The notes below the pieces were generated by a model that had not been told where the DNA came from, searched no databases, and saw only the letters and a program-made list of their open reading frames with translations. Of a DNA stretch of 64,000 bases, positions 52,670-61,277 are shown one piece after another. Numbering within the stretch: position 1 is the first letter of the stretch; each line of letters begins with the position of its first letter. This DNA is from an uncultured Lachnospiraceae bacterium (lineage in GTDB: Bacteria > Bacillota > Clostridia > Lachnospirales > Lachnospiraceae): the NCBI GenBank assembly GCA_902779575.1, contig CACZBW010000004.1:248001-312000 (forward strand), given 5' to 3'. The position numbers and the translations under genes were made by a program.

Positions 52670-55135
52670 ATGAAGAGGCGCTTAGTGACACTGGTTGCTG
52701 TTGTCTCTCTCGCTGCCATGAGCCTTGCGGGCTGCAGCAGCAAGAAGGCAAAAGAAACTGAGCCGGCAACGACTGCCCAGGTTCAGGAGACCAAGGCTGA
52801 GGAGAAGGAGACAACCGCTCCTGAGACAACTGCTCCTGAGACGGAAGCGGCGGCTGTGGAAGAAGCGGCAGCGGCATTGCAGACCGAGGCAGAGGCGGCA
52901 GCCGAAGCAGTGAAGGCAGTAGAGACTGAGGCAGAGGCGGCAGTCGCGGAAGCAGCGGCGGCAGTTGAGACCGAGGCAGAGGCAGCTGCAGACGCAGTGA
53001 AGGAAGCAGCAGCGGCGGCAGAGACCGAGGCGGAAGCGGCAGTCGAAGCAGCGGCAGCGGCAGTTGAAACCGAAGCGGAAGCGGCAGCAGACGCAGTGAA
53101 GGAAGCGGTTGCGGCAGCAGAGACCGAGGCGGAAGCGGCAGCAGACGCAGTGAAGGAAGCGGTTGCGGCAGCAGAGACCGAAGCGGAAGCGGCAGCAGAG
53201 ACCGAGGCGGAAGCGGCAGTTGCGGAAGCAGCAGCGGCAGTTGAGACCGAAGCGGAAGCAGCAGCCGACGCGCTGAAGGAAGCGGTTGCGGAAGCCGAGA
53301 CCGAGCTGGAAGAAGCAGTCGGTGAAGTGGCAGTGGCAGTTGAGACCGAGGCTGAGGAAGCAGTCGAGGCAGTGAAGGATGTGATCGCGGCCCTTGCCGG
53401 CGAGACCGAAGCGGAAGCAGTTGATGCCGAGACCGAAGCAGAGGCTCTTGATGCCGAGACCGAAGCGGAAGCAGCTGACGCCGAGACAGAGGCAGAGGCG
53501 GCTCCGAGCGAACTCTCCAGCGCGGCAGCTCCGGAATGGGACAGCTACAATGAGAAGATCGCGAAGATCTACACTGAGACAGATCCGGCCAAGCGTGAGG
53601 CTCTGATGCATGAAGCGGAAGACCAGCTTATGGATACCTGGGCTGTCGTCCCGATCTACTACTACAACGATATCTATATGCAGACCGCTGATATCGAGAA
53701 CATTTACTCCAACGTATTCGGATTCAAGTATTTCGCGTATGCGACTGCTCCGGACAACGAGATGAACGTCAACCTGGCCAGCGAACCGGACCATCTTGAT
53801 CCTGCTCTGAATTCTTCTGTTGACGGCGCATGCCTGGCAATCCTCGGATTCTCCGGCCTGTACGCCTATGACGCGGAAGGACAGCTGGTTCCGGAACTTG
53901 CCGAGAAAGAACCGGAAGTTTCCGAAGACGGCCTGACCTATGTCTTCACCCTCAGAGACGGTCTGAAGTGGTCTGACGGCGAAGATCTGGATGCCAATGA
54001 CATCGTCTACAGCTGGAACCGTTTCTATGATCCGAACACCGCTGCAGATTACAGCTACCTGATTGACTCCAGCAATATCGGTGTGAAGGAAGACGGCACT
54101 CTGGATATCGAGGCTTCCGAAGACGGAAAGACCTTTACCGTGCATCTGACCAATCCGTGCGCATATTTCCTTGATCTGTGCGCATTCCCGGCATTCTATC
54201 CGGTACCGGAGCAGGCAGTCACCGAGGCGGATCCGGACGGCTCCAATCCGGGCGCATGGTCTCTTGAAGCAGGCTTTGTGACCTCCGGTCCGTTCACCTG
54301 CACCGAGTGGAAGCACAACGAGTCCATGGTCTATGAGAAGAACCCGAACTACTGGAACGCGGACGCGGTTTCTCTTGAGAAGATCAACTTCATGCTGAGC
54401 GCGGACGACACCGCGATCTTCAACGCGTACAAGGATGGTTCCCTGCAGTTCATCGATACGGTACCGACCGATGAGATCGCGAACGTGAAGGATCAGGATG
54501 ACTTCTACATCGTCCCGAACCTTGGAACCTACTATGTCGGATTCAACGTAAATTCCGAGCTCTTTGACGGTATGACCCCGCAGCAGGCTGCTGACATGAG
54601 ACATGCGCTCTGCCTGCTGATCGACCGCCAGTACATCGTTGACACAGTCGGACAGACTGGACAGGAACTGGCAAGCACTTTCATCCCGACCGGCATGGCT
54701 GACGGAAACGGCGGCGAGTTCCGCGCGAACGACGACGATTACACCTATCCGGATGAGGAAGCAGTCGGTTACTACGATGCGTCCGCTACCGGAGCGGATA
54801 TGGTTGACGAAGCAGTCGAGCTTCTGAAGGGCGCCGGTTTCGAGTTCAATGACGACAATACTCTGTCCGATGAAACTCCGATCCATCTGACCTATCTGAC
54901 CAACGACAGTGACGCTCATGTCAAGATTGCAGAGTCCATGCAGCAAGATTTCGCCCTCATCGGCGTGACCATGGATATCGAGAGCAAGGATTGGCAGGTT
55001 GTCCTGAACGAGAGAAAAGAAGGACAGTTTGACGTCGCCCGCGAAGGCTGGCTGGCAGATTACAACGACCCGATCAACATGCTTGAGATGTGGCTGACCA
55101 ACTCCGGCAACAACGATATGCAGTTCGGAAGATAA
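52670..55135 (+). CDS. oppA: Peptide-binding lipoprotein OppA, circularly permuted, with long Ala/Glu/Thr tract
   Basis: An 821-residue extracellular solute-binding protein of family 5. The lipoprotein signal ends LAGC (Cys22). Residues 23-285 are a low-complexity tract built from ETEAEAA units. Residues 287-360 (PEWDSYNEKI, DPAKREALMHEAEDQLM, VVPIYYYNDIYMQ, NVFGFKYFAYAT) are what normally forms the C-terminal end of OppA. They are followed directly by what normally starts the mature protein (MNVNLASEPDHLDPALN, from 365). The protein ends at GNNDMQFGR, exactly where the moved segment would belong. So the order is permuted, with nothing essential missing. N- and C-terminal parts both lie in lobe I of this fold, so folding is plausible. 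ATG 52670 follows AGGGAGG. Misassembly is the main alternative. Confidence 0.9.
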   Translation: MKRRLVTLVAVVSLAAMSLAGCSSKKAKETEPATTAQVQETKAEEKETTAPETTAPETEAAAVEEAAAALQTEAEAAAEAVKAVETEAEAAVAEAAAAVETEAEAAADAVKEAAAAAETEAEAAVEAAAAAVETEAEAAADAVKEAVAAAETEAEAAADAVKEAVAAAETEAEAAAETEAEAAVAEAAAAVETEAEAAADALKEAVAEAETELEEAVGEVAVAVETEAEEAVEAVKDVIAALAGETEAEAVDAETEAEALDAETEAEAADAETEAEAAPSELSSAAAPEWDSYNEKIAKIYTETDPAKREALMHEAEDQLMDTWAVVPIYYYNDIYMQTADIENIYSNVFGFKYFAYATAPDNEMNVNLASEPDHLDPALNSSVDGACLAILGFSGLYAYDAEGQLVPELAEKEPEVSEDGLTYVFTLRDGLKWSDGEDLDANDIVYSWNRFYDPNTAADYSYLIDSSNIGVKEDGTLDIEASEDGKTFTVHLTNPCAYFLDLCAFPAFYPVPEQAVTEADPDGSNPGAWSLEAGFVTSGPFTCTEWKHNESMVYEKNPNYWNADAVSLEKINFMLSADDTAIFNAYKDGSLQFIDTVPTDEIANVKDQDDFYIVPNLGTYYVGFNVNSELFDGMTPQQAADMRHALCLLIDRQYIVDTVGQTGQELASTFIPTGMADGNGGEFRANDDDYTYPDEEAVGYYDASATGADMVDEAVELLKGAGFEFNDDNTLSDETPIHLTYLTNDSDAHVKIAESMQQDFALIGVTMDIESKDWQVVLNERKEGQFDVAREGWLADYNDPINMLEMWLTNSGNNDMQFGR
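52853..53506 (+). repeat. In-frame repeat tract in oppA (54-bp and 27-bp units)
   Basis: The first part repeats an 18-residue unit of the type ETEAEAAADAVKEAVAAA; the last part repeats a nine-residue unit ETEAEA(V/L/A)DA four times. Eighteen residues equal five helical turns, so a long single helix or stalk is plausible. Confidence 0.9.
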
Positions 55136-55159
55136 GATTCAGATCTGACGAATGAGATG

Positions 55160-55201
55160 ACTGCCGTGACCGGCTGAGAAACCGGTCACGGCAGTTCTTT
55201 A
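55160..55201 (+). terminator. oppA terminator
   Basis: Perfect 14-base stem ACTGCCGTGACCGG / CCGGTCACGGCAGT with an 8-base loop, followed by TCTTTA. Confidence 0.9.
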
Positions 55202-55320
55202 TGCAGGGAAGAGATGCGGCAGAGTCCGGAATCTGCTTCCGGATCCGCATGAGAAGACAGGATCCCTGTCTGCTGCGGGAGACAGAAGCCGGAGATTCCC
55301 GGAATCCGGAGGAAATCACT

Positions 55321-55953
55321 ATGAAAAAGAATCAGTATCTGTACGGAGTCTGTACAGGTATAATCCTGGCAGGAAGCCTTGTTTTCGCTACCCTTTACTC
55401 TGTTGGCGCGGACCCGTCCGGCGGGAACAGCACAGGCTTTTTTTCTGCAACCGGAACTTCCGGCGCGGCGGGAAAAGGAGCAGAAAACACTGCGGAGAGG
55501 ATCGGCACCGGGGCAGAGACAGAAACGGAAAGGGAATCCGGGCTGCCGGGGGAGACAGAGGCGGAACCAGTTCCCCTGACTTTGGAAGAAGCAGGTCTCA
55601 GGAAAGGAAGCTACAGCCTGGAGGGCGAACTGAAGGGGGGAAGCGGGAAGGCTCATTTTGACGGTCCGCTGCTTCTGACTGTAGAGGAGGAAGGCAGCTT
55701 TCTGACTTTTACCATGAGTTCGCCTTATTATGATTATGTCATCGTGGAGGGAGAACGGTTTGAACCTCTTGAACCGGATGGGAATTCCACATTCCGGGTT
55801 CCTTTTGAAAGGCTGAATGAGGACTTTTTGTTTACTGCCGATACGACTGCCATGAGCGAGCCTCACGAGATTGATTACAGCGTCCGGATTGACCTGGAGG
55901 CGCTGACATTTCTGAAAGGGGAAGAGGAATCCGGTTTATCACAGGATCAATAA
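55321..55953 (+). CDS. Exported protein with a YDYV...PHEIDY domain, function unknown
   Basis: About 210 residues. An N-terminal signal/anchor (YGVCTGIILAGSLVFATLYSVG) is followed by a Gly/Thr/Glu-rich linker and one beta-rich domain (about 110-205). That domain contains DGPLLLTVEEEGSFLTFTMSS, PYYDYVIVEGERFEP, NSTFRVPF and TAMSEPHEIDYSVRID. I recall this pattern from clostridial surface proteins near metal or haem uptake genes, superficially like NEAT-type sandwiches, but the identification is weak. ATG 55321 follows GGAGG; the ORF is open far upstream without a site. Confidence 0.65.
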   Translation: MKKNQYLYGVCTGIILAGSLVFATLYSVGADPSGGNSTGFFSATGTSGAAGKGAENTAERIGTGAETETERESGLPGETEAEPVPLTLEEAGLRKGSYSLEGELKGGSGKAHFDGPLLLTVEEEGSFLTFTMSSPYYDYVIVEGERFEPLEPDGNSTFRVPFERLNEDFLFTADTTAMSEPHEIDYSVRIDLEALTFLKGEEESGLSQDQ

Positions 55954-56150
55954 GATCAAAGCTGCCGGACCTGAGGTATGTGATCCGGCGCAGCGGATCT
56001 GTGAATGATACGGAAAAAGAAAATGGCAGAAAATTTAGTTGAAAACAGTTATATTGCCGTGCTATATTTTCATAGTAAACAGGTGGGAATAATCCGCCGC
56101 CCCTTTTCAGGAGGCGGATATCAGACTGGAAGGCAGCAGGTAGAGAAGTT

Positions 56151-56588
56151 ATGATGATCACGACAAAGGGGCGCTACGCCCTCAGAGTTATGGCAGACCT
56201 TGCGGCACATGACGGCGGCGGCTATGTCGCCCTGAAGGAGGTCTGCAGCAGACAGGGCATCACTGTAAAATACGTGGAGCAGATCATGCCGTATCTTTCC
56301 AGGGCGGGATATGTAAAGAGTTTCCGCGGAAACAGCGGAGGATACAGGCTGTCCATGGACCCGTCTTCTTATACGGCAGGGGATATCCTGAGAAGCGTGG
56401 AAGGCGCGCTTAGCCCGGTAGCCTGCCTGCAAGATGATCCGGTCCAGTGTCCGAGGGCGGAGGAATGCAGGACGCTGCCCTTCTGGAGAGGTCTGGAGAA
56501 GGTGATCAATGATTACGTGGACAGCGTGACGCTGGCGGACCTTGCCGGCATAAAGGAGCAGGCTGTAATTGGGAGTGATTCAGAATGA
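56151..56588 (+). CDS. Rrf2/IscR-family transcriptional regulator
   Basis: A 145-residue winged-helix regulator. The start MMITTKGRYALRVMADLA and KYVEQIMPYLSRAGYVKSFRGNSGGYRL give the Rrf2 DNA-binding domain. Cysteines at 92, 100 and 106 could ligate an Fe-S cluster as in IscR. Its stop overlaps the next gene's start by four bases (ATGA). That couples it to a rhodanese/tRNA-thiolation-type protein and suggests a sulfur or Fe-S homeostasis unit. cysK lies 3 kb downstream, though not in the same transcript. Confidence 0.9.
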   Translation: MMITTKGRYALRVMADLAAHDGGGYVALKEVCSRQGITVKYVEQIMPYLSRAGYVKSFRGNSGGYRLSMDPSSYTAGDILRSVEGALSPVACLQDDPVQCPRAEECRTLPFWRGLEKVINDYVDSVTLADLAGIKEQAVIGSDSE

Positions 56589-57778
56589 GGGAAATATCCG
56601 CTGCAGAGCTTTTGGAAGGACAGAGCAGGCCGGAGGGCGGAAGTCCCTGCATAATTGATATCCGGGATGAGGAAGAATACCGGAGGGGATCTCTTCCGGG
56701 AGCAAGGAATATCCCTGCCGGCCGCTTTGAGGAGGATTACGAAAGCTGCTGTGAGGAACTGAAGGGATATTCCCCGGTCTGGCTGCTGTGCCATACCGGA
56801 TCCGGCAGCCGTGCGCTGGCGCAGCGCCTGTGCCTGTCGGGGCTGGACGCGGGAGTGATTGAAGGCGGCTGGCGTTCTTATCTGGTACGGCAGCTGGAGG
56901 CTCTTTCATCGGAGGAAAGTCCGGAAGCGCTGACCGAAAAGCGCCTGCGGGCAGAGAAAAGCCTGATCAAAAAATACCGGAAAGAGATCTGGTCGCAGTT
57001 TACAAAAGCGGTCCGCGATTATCAGCTGATTCAGGAAGGGGACAGGGTTGCCTGCTGCATATCGGGCGGAAAGGATTCTTTTCTGCTGGCAAAGCTGCTG
57101 CAGGAACTGCAGAAGCACGGACCGGTTTCCTTTGATCTGATCTTTCTGACCATGAATCCCGGCTATAATGAGGAAAACTGGAGAATGATCCGGCATAACG
57201 CAGAGCTTCTCGGGATTCCCCTGACAGTCTTTGAAACGCAGGTTTTTGACGCGGTGGCGGTCATAGAGAAAAATCCCTGCTACCTGTGCGCAAGAATGCG
57301 GCGCGGATACCTTTACAACAATGCCCGGCTGCTTGGCTGCAACAAGATTGCGCTCGGCCATCATTATGACGATGTGATCGAAACAATTCTGATGGGGATG
57401 CTGTATGCAGGAAAGATCGAGACCATGCTTCCGAAGCTGCACAGCCAGCATTTCGAAGGAATGGAACTGATCCGTCCGCTCTATCTGGTGCGGGAGAGCG
57501 CTGTCAAGGCCTGGAGAGATTACAACGGTCTTCATTTTATCCAGTGCGCCTGCCGCTTTACGGAGAACACAGCCTCCTATGGAGCACAGAAAGAGTCAAA
57601 GAGGGCAGAAGTAAAGAAGCTCATCGCCCGGCTCGCAGAAAAGGAGCCTGTGATTGAGGCCAATATCTTCCGGAGCGTGGAGAATATCAATCTCCGGACA
57701 GTGATGGCCTGGTGGAAGGACGGGAAGTCATACAGCTTCCTGGACGACTATGACCTGCAGGGTACAGTTTCAGATTGA
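56585..57778 (+). CDS. Rhodanese domain fused to TtcA-like tRNA thiolation ATPase
   Basis: A 397-residue fusion. Residues 1-105 are a rhodanese domain with the active Cys69 in LLCHTGSGSRA. Residues about 115-390 are a PP-loop ATPase of the TtcA/TtuA type with SGGKDS (160-165). It has the cysteine pair C232-x-x-C235 (PCYLC), further cysteines C321/C323 (QCACRF), and GHHYDDVIETILM. TtcA enzymes put sulfur into tRNA cytidine-32 using an Fe-S cluster. Having the sulfur-carrying rhodanese in the same chain suggests direct hand-over. The exact tRNA target is inference. Confidence 0.85.
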   Translation: MREISAAELLEGQSRPEGGSPCIIDIRDEEEYRRGSLPGARNIPAGRFEEDYESCCEELKGYSPVWLLCHTGSGSRALAQRLCLSGLDAGVIEGGWRSYLVRQLEALSSEESPEALTEKRLRAEKSLIKKYRKEIWSQFTKAVRDYQLIQEGDRVACCISGGKDSFLLAKLLQELQKHGPVSFDLIFLTMNPGYNEENWRMIRHNAELLGIPLTVFETQVFDAVAVIEKNPCYLCARMRRGYLYNNARLLGCNKIALGHHYDDVIETILMGMLYAGKIETMLPKLHSQHFEGMELIRPLYLVRESAVKAWRDYNGLHFIQCACRFTENTASYGAQKESKRAEVKKLIARLAEKEPVIEANIFRSVENINLRTVMAWWKDGKSYSFLDDYDLQGTVSD

Positions 57779-57900
57779 TTTCTGCTTTCATCATATTCTT
57801 GTTCAAGCGCCAAAGGCATGACCTGCCAAAATCATAAAAACATTTTTTGACGGCCTGGCTTTTGGCGCCGCTGTCATATTCTGAGTTTTCAAAAAATGAG

Positions 57901-57940
57901 CAGACAGAAACCCCTGCCTTGCGATACTGCAGGGCAGGGG
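57901..57940 (-). terminator. Terminator of the GH32 gene
   Basis: Arms CCCCTGCC (57911-57918) and GGCAGGGG (57933-57940) form a hairpin; on the minus strand it is followed by TTTCTGTCTG. On the plus strand a T-run (CGGTTTTTAT) also follows, so it may act in both directions. Confidence 0.7.
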
Positions 57941-57948
57941 CACGGTTT

Positions 57949-59409
57949 TTATACGACAAAGTCATCCTGCACGGCGCGGTCAAGTCTCCAGATGCGCATG
58001 GAGGCATTGTCGGACAGGACAAAGCCGTTTTCACCCGCGGTCGGGAAGATTCTGGAAGAGAAGACGGCGTCGCCGTTATTGACAAAGATTTCCACGGAGC
58101 TCCGGTCGATGAAGATCCGCAGATGGGAGAGCCGGTTTTCAAGGGAATGTTCTCTGGTCTCGCCCATGGATTCATTGAACCTGCGGTCTACGCCGCTGCG
58201 GTCGACTGTAACCATTCTGCGGCTGTCGTCATAGTGAATGGACATTCCGCCGCTTCCGTCCTGATGGGAGAAGAGTTTCAGGTCAAGGTCACCGCCTCTG
58301 GACAGGATCTCGAGTTCACAGGTTCTGGGAAGAACGCCCGGCCCGGGATCAAGCTCCTCCATACGCAGAGCGGTCAGATCCGCCAGCGGTTTCTGGATGA
58401 GCCGGCGTCCCCGGACCGTCAGTTCTCTTGGCATGGTAAGGCAGCCCTGCCAGTCCTCTTCATCGGTCGGGTAAGAGGAATCGGGAAGCCCCATCCAGGC
58501 GGTCAGGACAGCATAGTCGCGGTCCTCGATATTGGCGGCACATTCCGCCGCATAGGAATCGAAACCGAAGTCCAGCACATGGAAACTGCCGGAGGGCGTA
58601 AAGGTCAGCGTATCCCAGTTCATTTCGCCGAGAATATAGCCGCTGTGGTTGGTGTTCTCCCCTCTTCCCGGAAGTCTGATGTGCTGCGGGCAGAAGAGGA
58701 GTACATCCTGTCCGCTGATTTTTTCAATAGAGGGGCACTCCCACATGCCGCCGAAGTCTTCAAAACCGGGTACTTTCAGCTGCCCGGCAAACTCCCAGCC
58801 GTCCAGAAGAGCGGGAGAGCGGTAGATGATGACGCAGCCTTTTTTATCAAGAGTCTGCGCGCCGATGACGATAAAGTATTCCTTTTTCTCGGGGACGTAA
58901 ATGATTTTCGGATCCCTCTGGTGCTCGGTATAGTCCGGGCTCGGCCCGAAGAGCGGCCACGGGAGCTTATAGCGCCGCCCGTCCTCGTACAATTTGACCA
59001 TGCAGGTGTAGGAGATGCGCTTCCAGTCCGGATCTCTGTGGTTTCCTGTATAGAACAGGCAGACGGAATCCTTTCCGGGCAGGGCGGAGCCTGAGTAGGC
59101 TCCTTTATTGTCATATTCGGAATCCGGGCTGATGCATATGCCCAGATTCTCCCAGTGGATCAGGTCCGGGGAACTGGTGTGGTACCAGTATTTCAGCCCG
59201 TGAACGGCGCCCCAGGGACACCACTGGTAGAACAGGTGCCAGCTTCCGCCGTACCATACAAAACCGTTCGGATCATTCAGCAGGCCTGTGACAGGCTGAA
59301 TATGAAATATCTGTCTGTAATCGGAGCCTTCGATCCGCTCATGAAGCGCACGGATCTCTTCGGGCGACTCCAGCACCCTGTAACGTTCTTCTTTGGTCCA
59401 TTCTTTCAT
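57949..59409 (-). CDS. Glycoside hydrolase family 32, sucrose-6-phosphate hydrolase/fructosidase
   Basis: A 486-residue GH32 enzyme. The nucleophile Asp46 in NDPNG, the transition-state Asp166 in RDP and the acid/base Glu224 in ECPS are all present. A beta-sandwich C-terminal domain ends in RIFIDRSSVEIFVNNG. There is no signal peptide, so it acts inside the cell, typically on sucrose-6-phosphate or short fructans. No PTS gene adjoins it. The start follows AAAGGGG. Confidence 0.92.
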   Translation of the reverse strand: MKEWTKEERYRVLESPEEIRALHERIEGSDYRQIFHIQPVTGLLNDPNGFVWYGGSWHLFYQWCPWGAVHGLKYWYHTSSPDLIHWENLGICISPDSEYDNKGAYSGSALPGKDSVCLFYTGNHRDPDWKRISYTCMVKLYEDGRRYKLPWPLFGPSPDYTEHQRDPKIIYVPEKKEYFIVIGAQTLDKKGCVIIYRSPALLDGWEFAGQLKVPGFEDFGGMWECPSIEKISGQDVLLFCPQHIRLPGRGENTNHSGYILGEMNWDTLTFTPSGSFHVLDFGFDSYAAECAANIEDRDYAVLTAWMGLPDSSYPTDEEDWQGCLTMPRELTVRGRRLIQKPLADLTALRMEELDPGPGVLPRTCELEILSRGGDLDLKLFSHQDGSGGMSIHYDDSRRMVTVDRSGVDRRFNESMGETREHSLENRLSHLRIFIDRSSVEIFVNNGDAVFSSRIFPTAGENGFVLSDNASMRIWRLDRAVQDDFVV

Positions 59410-59782
59410 GAGATGTCCCCTTTCCTTCTGAAAAAGACGAGGCAGTTCCTTACATATTCCTCCCTGGCGGAAATGCGCCCGGGCGCGGCAGCTTTAACTG
59501 CCATGCTTCACCAGCTATGCTCCGGGTCTGCGCTTCGGGTCTGTGCTCCGTTTCGTCCGGTCCGGAGCCGGTGTCCGCCGGACGCTGCGGACCGGTACAG
59601 GAAGACCGCATTCCGCGGACAGACCGGATTCTGGTCTGATTATAGCATGCCATGAGAAAAAAGTGGCGATAACATTCCGGAATCAGAAAAGGCTGCCGCC
59701 CCCTGGCGGAGCCTGACCGGCAGGAATTCCGGCAGCCCCGAAAAAGACAGGAAAGCAGATCAGAATCAGATTGGAAAAAGGG
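59410..59782. other. Divergent intergenic region GH32-cysK
   Basis: The 457-base gap between the divergent GH32 and cysK genes holds a minus-strand extended -10 (TGCTATAAT, 59647-59639) about 230 bases before the GH32 start. It also holds several GC-rich imperfect hairpins, for example GGCTGCC...GGCAGCC around 59692-59738. No clear catabolite-response box or ORF with a ribosome binding site was recognised. Confidence 0.45.
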
Positions 59783-59811
59783 TTGACAAGCAGGTTTGCG
59801 GATCCTATAAT
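59783..59811 (+). promoter_or_regulatory. cysK promoter
   Basis: Consensus TTGACA (59783-59788), 17-base spacer, consensus TATAAT (59806-59811), about 55 bases before the ATG. Confidence 0.85.
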
Positions 59812-59866
59812 GCTCATTAAGCAACAAAACCTAGTAAAATAGTATGAATACGAGGAGGATAGTCTT

Positions 59867-60799
59867 ATGAGTAAGGTCTATGCGAATGCCGCGCAGCTGA
59901 TCGGGCGTACACCGCTTGTGGAATTTACGAATTTCGGAAAGAAGCTTGGCCTGGAGGCGAAGATCGTCGCCAAACTCGAGTATTTTAACCCGACCGGATC
60001 TGTCAAGGACAGAATCGCGAAAGCGATGATAGAGGATGCGGAGCAGAAAGGCCTGCTGAAGGAAGGCTCCGTCATTATCGAGCCGACCAGCGGGAATACA
60101 GGGATAGGACTTGCCTCAATCGCAGCGGTCAAGGGATACAGGATTATTCTGACCATGCCTGAAACGATGAGCGTGGAGCGCAGGAATATCCTGAAAGCCT
60201 ATGGCGCGGAGATCGTTCTGACAGAAGGATCCCGCGGCATGACAGGCGCAATAGAGAAAGCGCAGCAGCTCCTTAAGGAGATTCCCGGAGGCTTCATTCC
60301 CGGTCAGTTCACGAATCCTGCGAACCCGGCCTGCCATAAAGCCACAACCGGACCTGAGGTGTGGGAAGATACGGATGGAGAGGTGGACTTTTTCGTAGCC
60401 GGCGTCGGTACGGGCGGGACCCTTTCCGGAACAGGCGAGTATCTGAAGAGCAAAAAGGCGGAAGTAAAGGTGGTTGCCGTAGAACCGGAGAGCAGCCCGG
60501 TCCTTTCCGAAGGCCATGGCGGACCGCATAAGATTCAGGGCATCGGAGCGGGTTTTGTTCCGGAAACACTGGATACGAATATCTATGATGAAGTAATTAA
60601 GGTTGAAAATGATGCCGCTTTTGAGATGAGCAGACTGGCGGCCCATACGGAAGGAATCCTGGTCGGGATCTCCGCGGGAGCGGCGCTTAAGGCGGCCGTT
60701 GACCTTGCCCGCAGGCCGGAGAATAAAGGAAAGACGATTGTCGCCCTTCTGCCGGATTCCGGAGACAGATATTATTCGACCCCGCTCTTCCAGGAATAA
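59867..60799 (+). CDS. cysK: Cysteine synthase (O-acetylserine sulfhydrylase)
   Basis: PLP enzyme of 310 residues joining sulfide to O-acetylserine. The PLP lysine is Lys47 in NPTGSVKDR; the substrate-binding loop is TSGNTG (74-79), and [14 protein letters not shown] binds the phosphate. The C-terminal ISAGAAL and [12 protein letters not shown] are typical. GAGGAGGATAG precedes the ATG. It has its own strong promoter and terminator. Confidence 0.97.
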   Translation: MSKVYANAAQLIGRTPLVEFTNFGKKLGLEAKIVAKLEYFNPTGSVKDRIAKAMIEDAEQKGLLKEGSVIIEPTSGNTGIGLASIAAVKGYRIILTMPETMSVERRNILKAYGAEIVLTEGSRGMTGAIEKAQQLLKEIPGGFIPGQFTNPANPACHKATTGPEVWEDTDGEVDFFVAGVGTGGTLSGTGEYLKSKKAEVKVVAVEPESSPVLSEGHGGPHKIQGIGAGFVPETLDTNIYDEVIKVENDAAFEMSRLAAHTEGILVGISAGAALKAAVDLARRPENKGKTIVALLPDSGDRYYSTPLFQE

Positions 60800-60901
60800 C
60801 GAAGTGAACAGTGGTGCAACCAGCGTCCCGCTGATTCCGGGACAGGAAATCTGCCGAAATTATTCCGAAGAAATAAAAAGTTAAGGGAATCGTTTTTCAC
60901 G

Positions 60902-60942
60902 AACCGCTGTGTGATCCGAAAGGGACTGCACAGCGGTTTTTT
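60902..60942 (+). terminator. cysK terminator
   Basis: Stem AACCGCTGTG / CACAGCGGTT followed by TTTT, about 100 bases after the stop. The rest of the 478-base gap to the sugar-binding protein gene holds no recognisable gene up to the promoter at 61185. Confidence 0.88.
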
Positions 60943-61184
60943 CTGCCTCGTACGCCTGTCTGACCGATATCGCTCCGGCAAAACCGCGCCAGGGCGCACG
61001 GCAGCAGCTGCTGCCGGCCTCCTTCTGTGCACTTGCGGCATCCGCCTTTCTCTGAAAGATCCGCTTTTATCTGAGCAAACACAGATATTGTTCTGTAACA
61101 GGAGAGGAATGTGCATTTTTACTGATAAAAGAGCATATATTGTCAGAAGAATCACCATAAAAACATGCTCAAACAAATTCCGGA

Positions 61185-61257
61185 TTGACGATTTAATGGA
61201 TAAATGATATTATGAATCGTACCGTTGCGTGATTTTCACCAACAGTTTTCGCTAACA
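61185..61257 (+). promoter_or_regulatory. Promoter and possible cre-like site of the sugar ABC operon
   Basis: TTGACG (61185-61190), 17-base spacer, TATTAT (61208-61213). Downstream, AGTTTTCGCTAACA (61244-61257) matches the right half of a catabolite-response element but not the left half. The cre call is weak. Confidence 0.55.
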
Positions 61258-61277
61258 CCTAATTAAGGAGGGTAAGT

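Noticed and set aside
52682-54946. 754-residue open frame on the minus strand opposite oppA
   Set aside because: It mirrors the repetitive GC-rich oppA coding sequence; its translation is Cys/Arg/Phe-rich low complexity with no family resemblance or ribosome binding site.
60943-61184. Small gene between cysK and the sugar-binding protein
   Set aside because: Short frames on both strands are Arg/Cys-rich, lack ribosome binding sites and cover the terminator; nothing supports translation.
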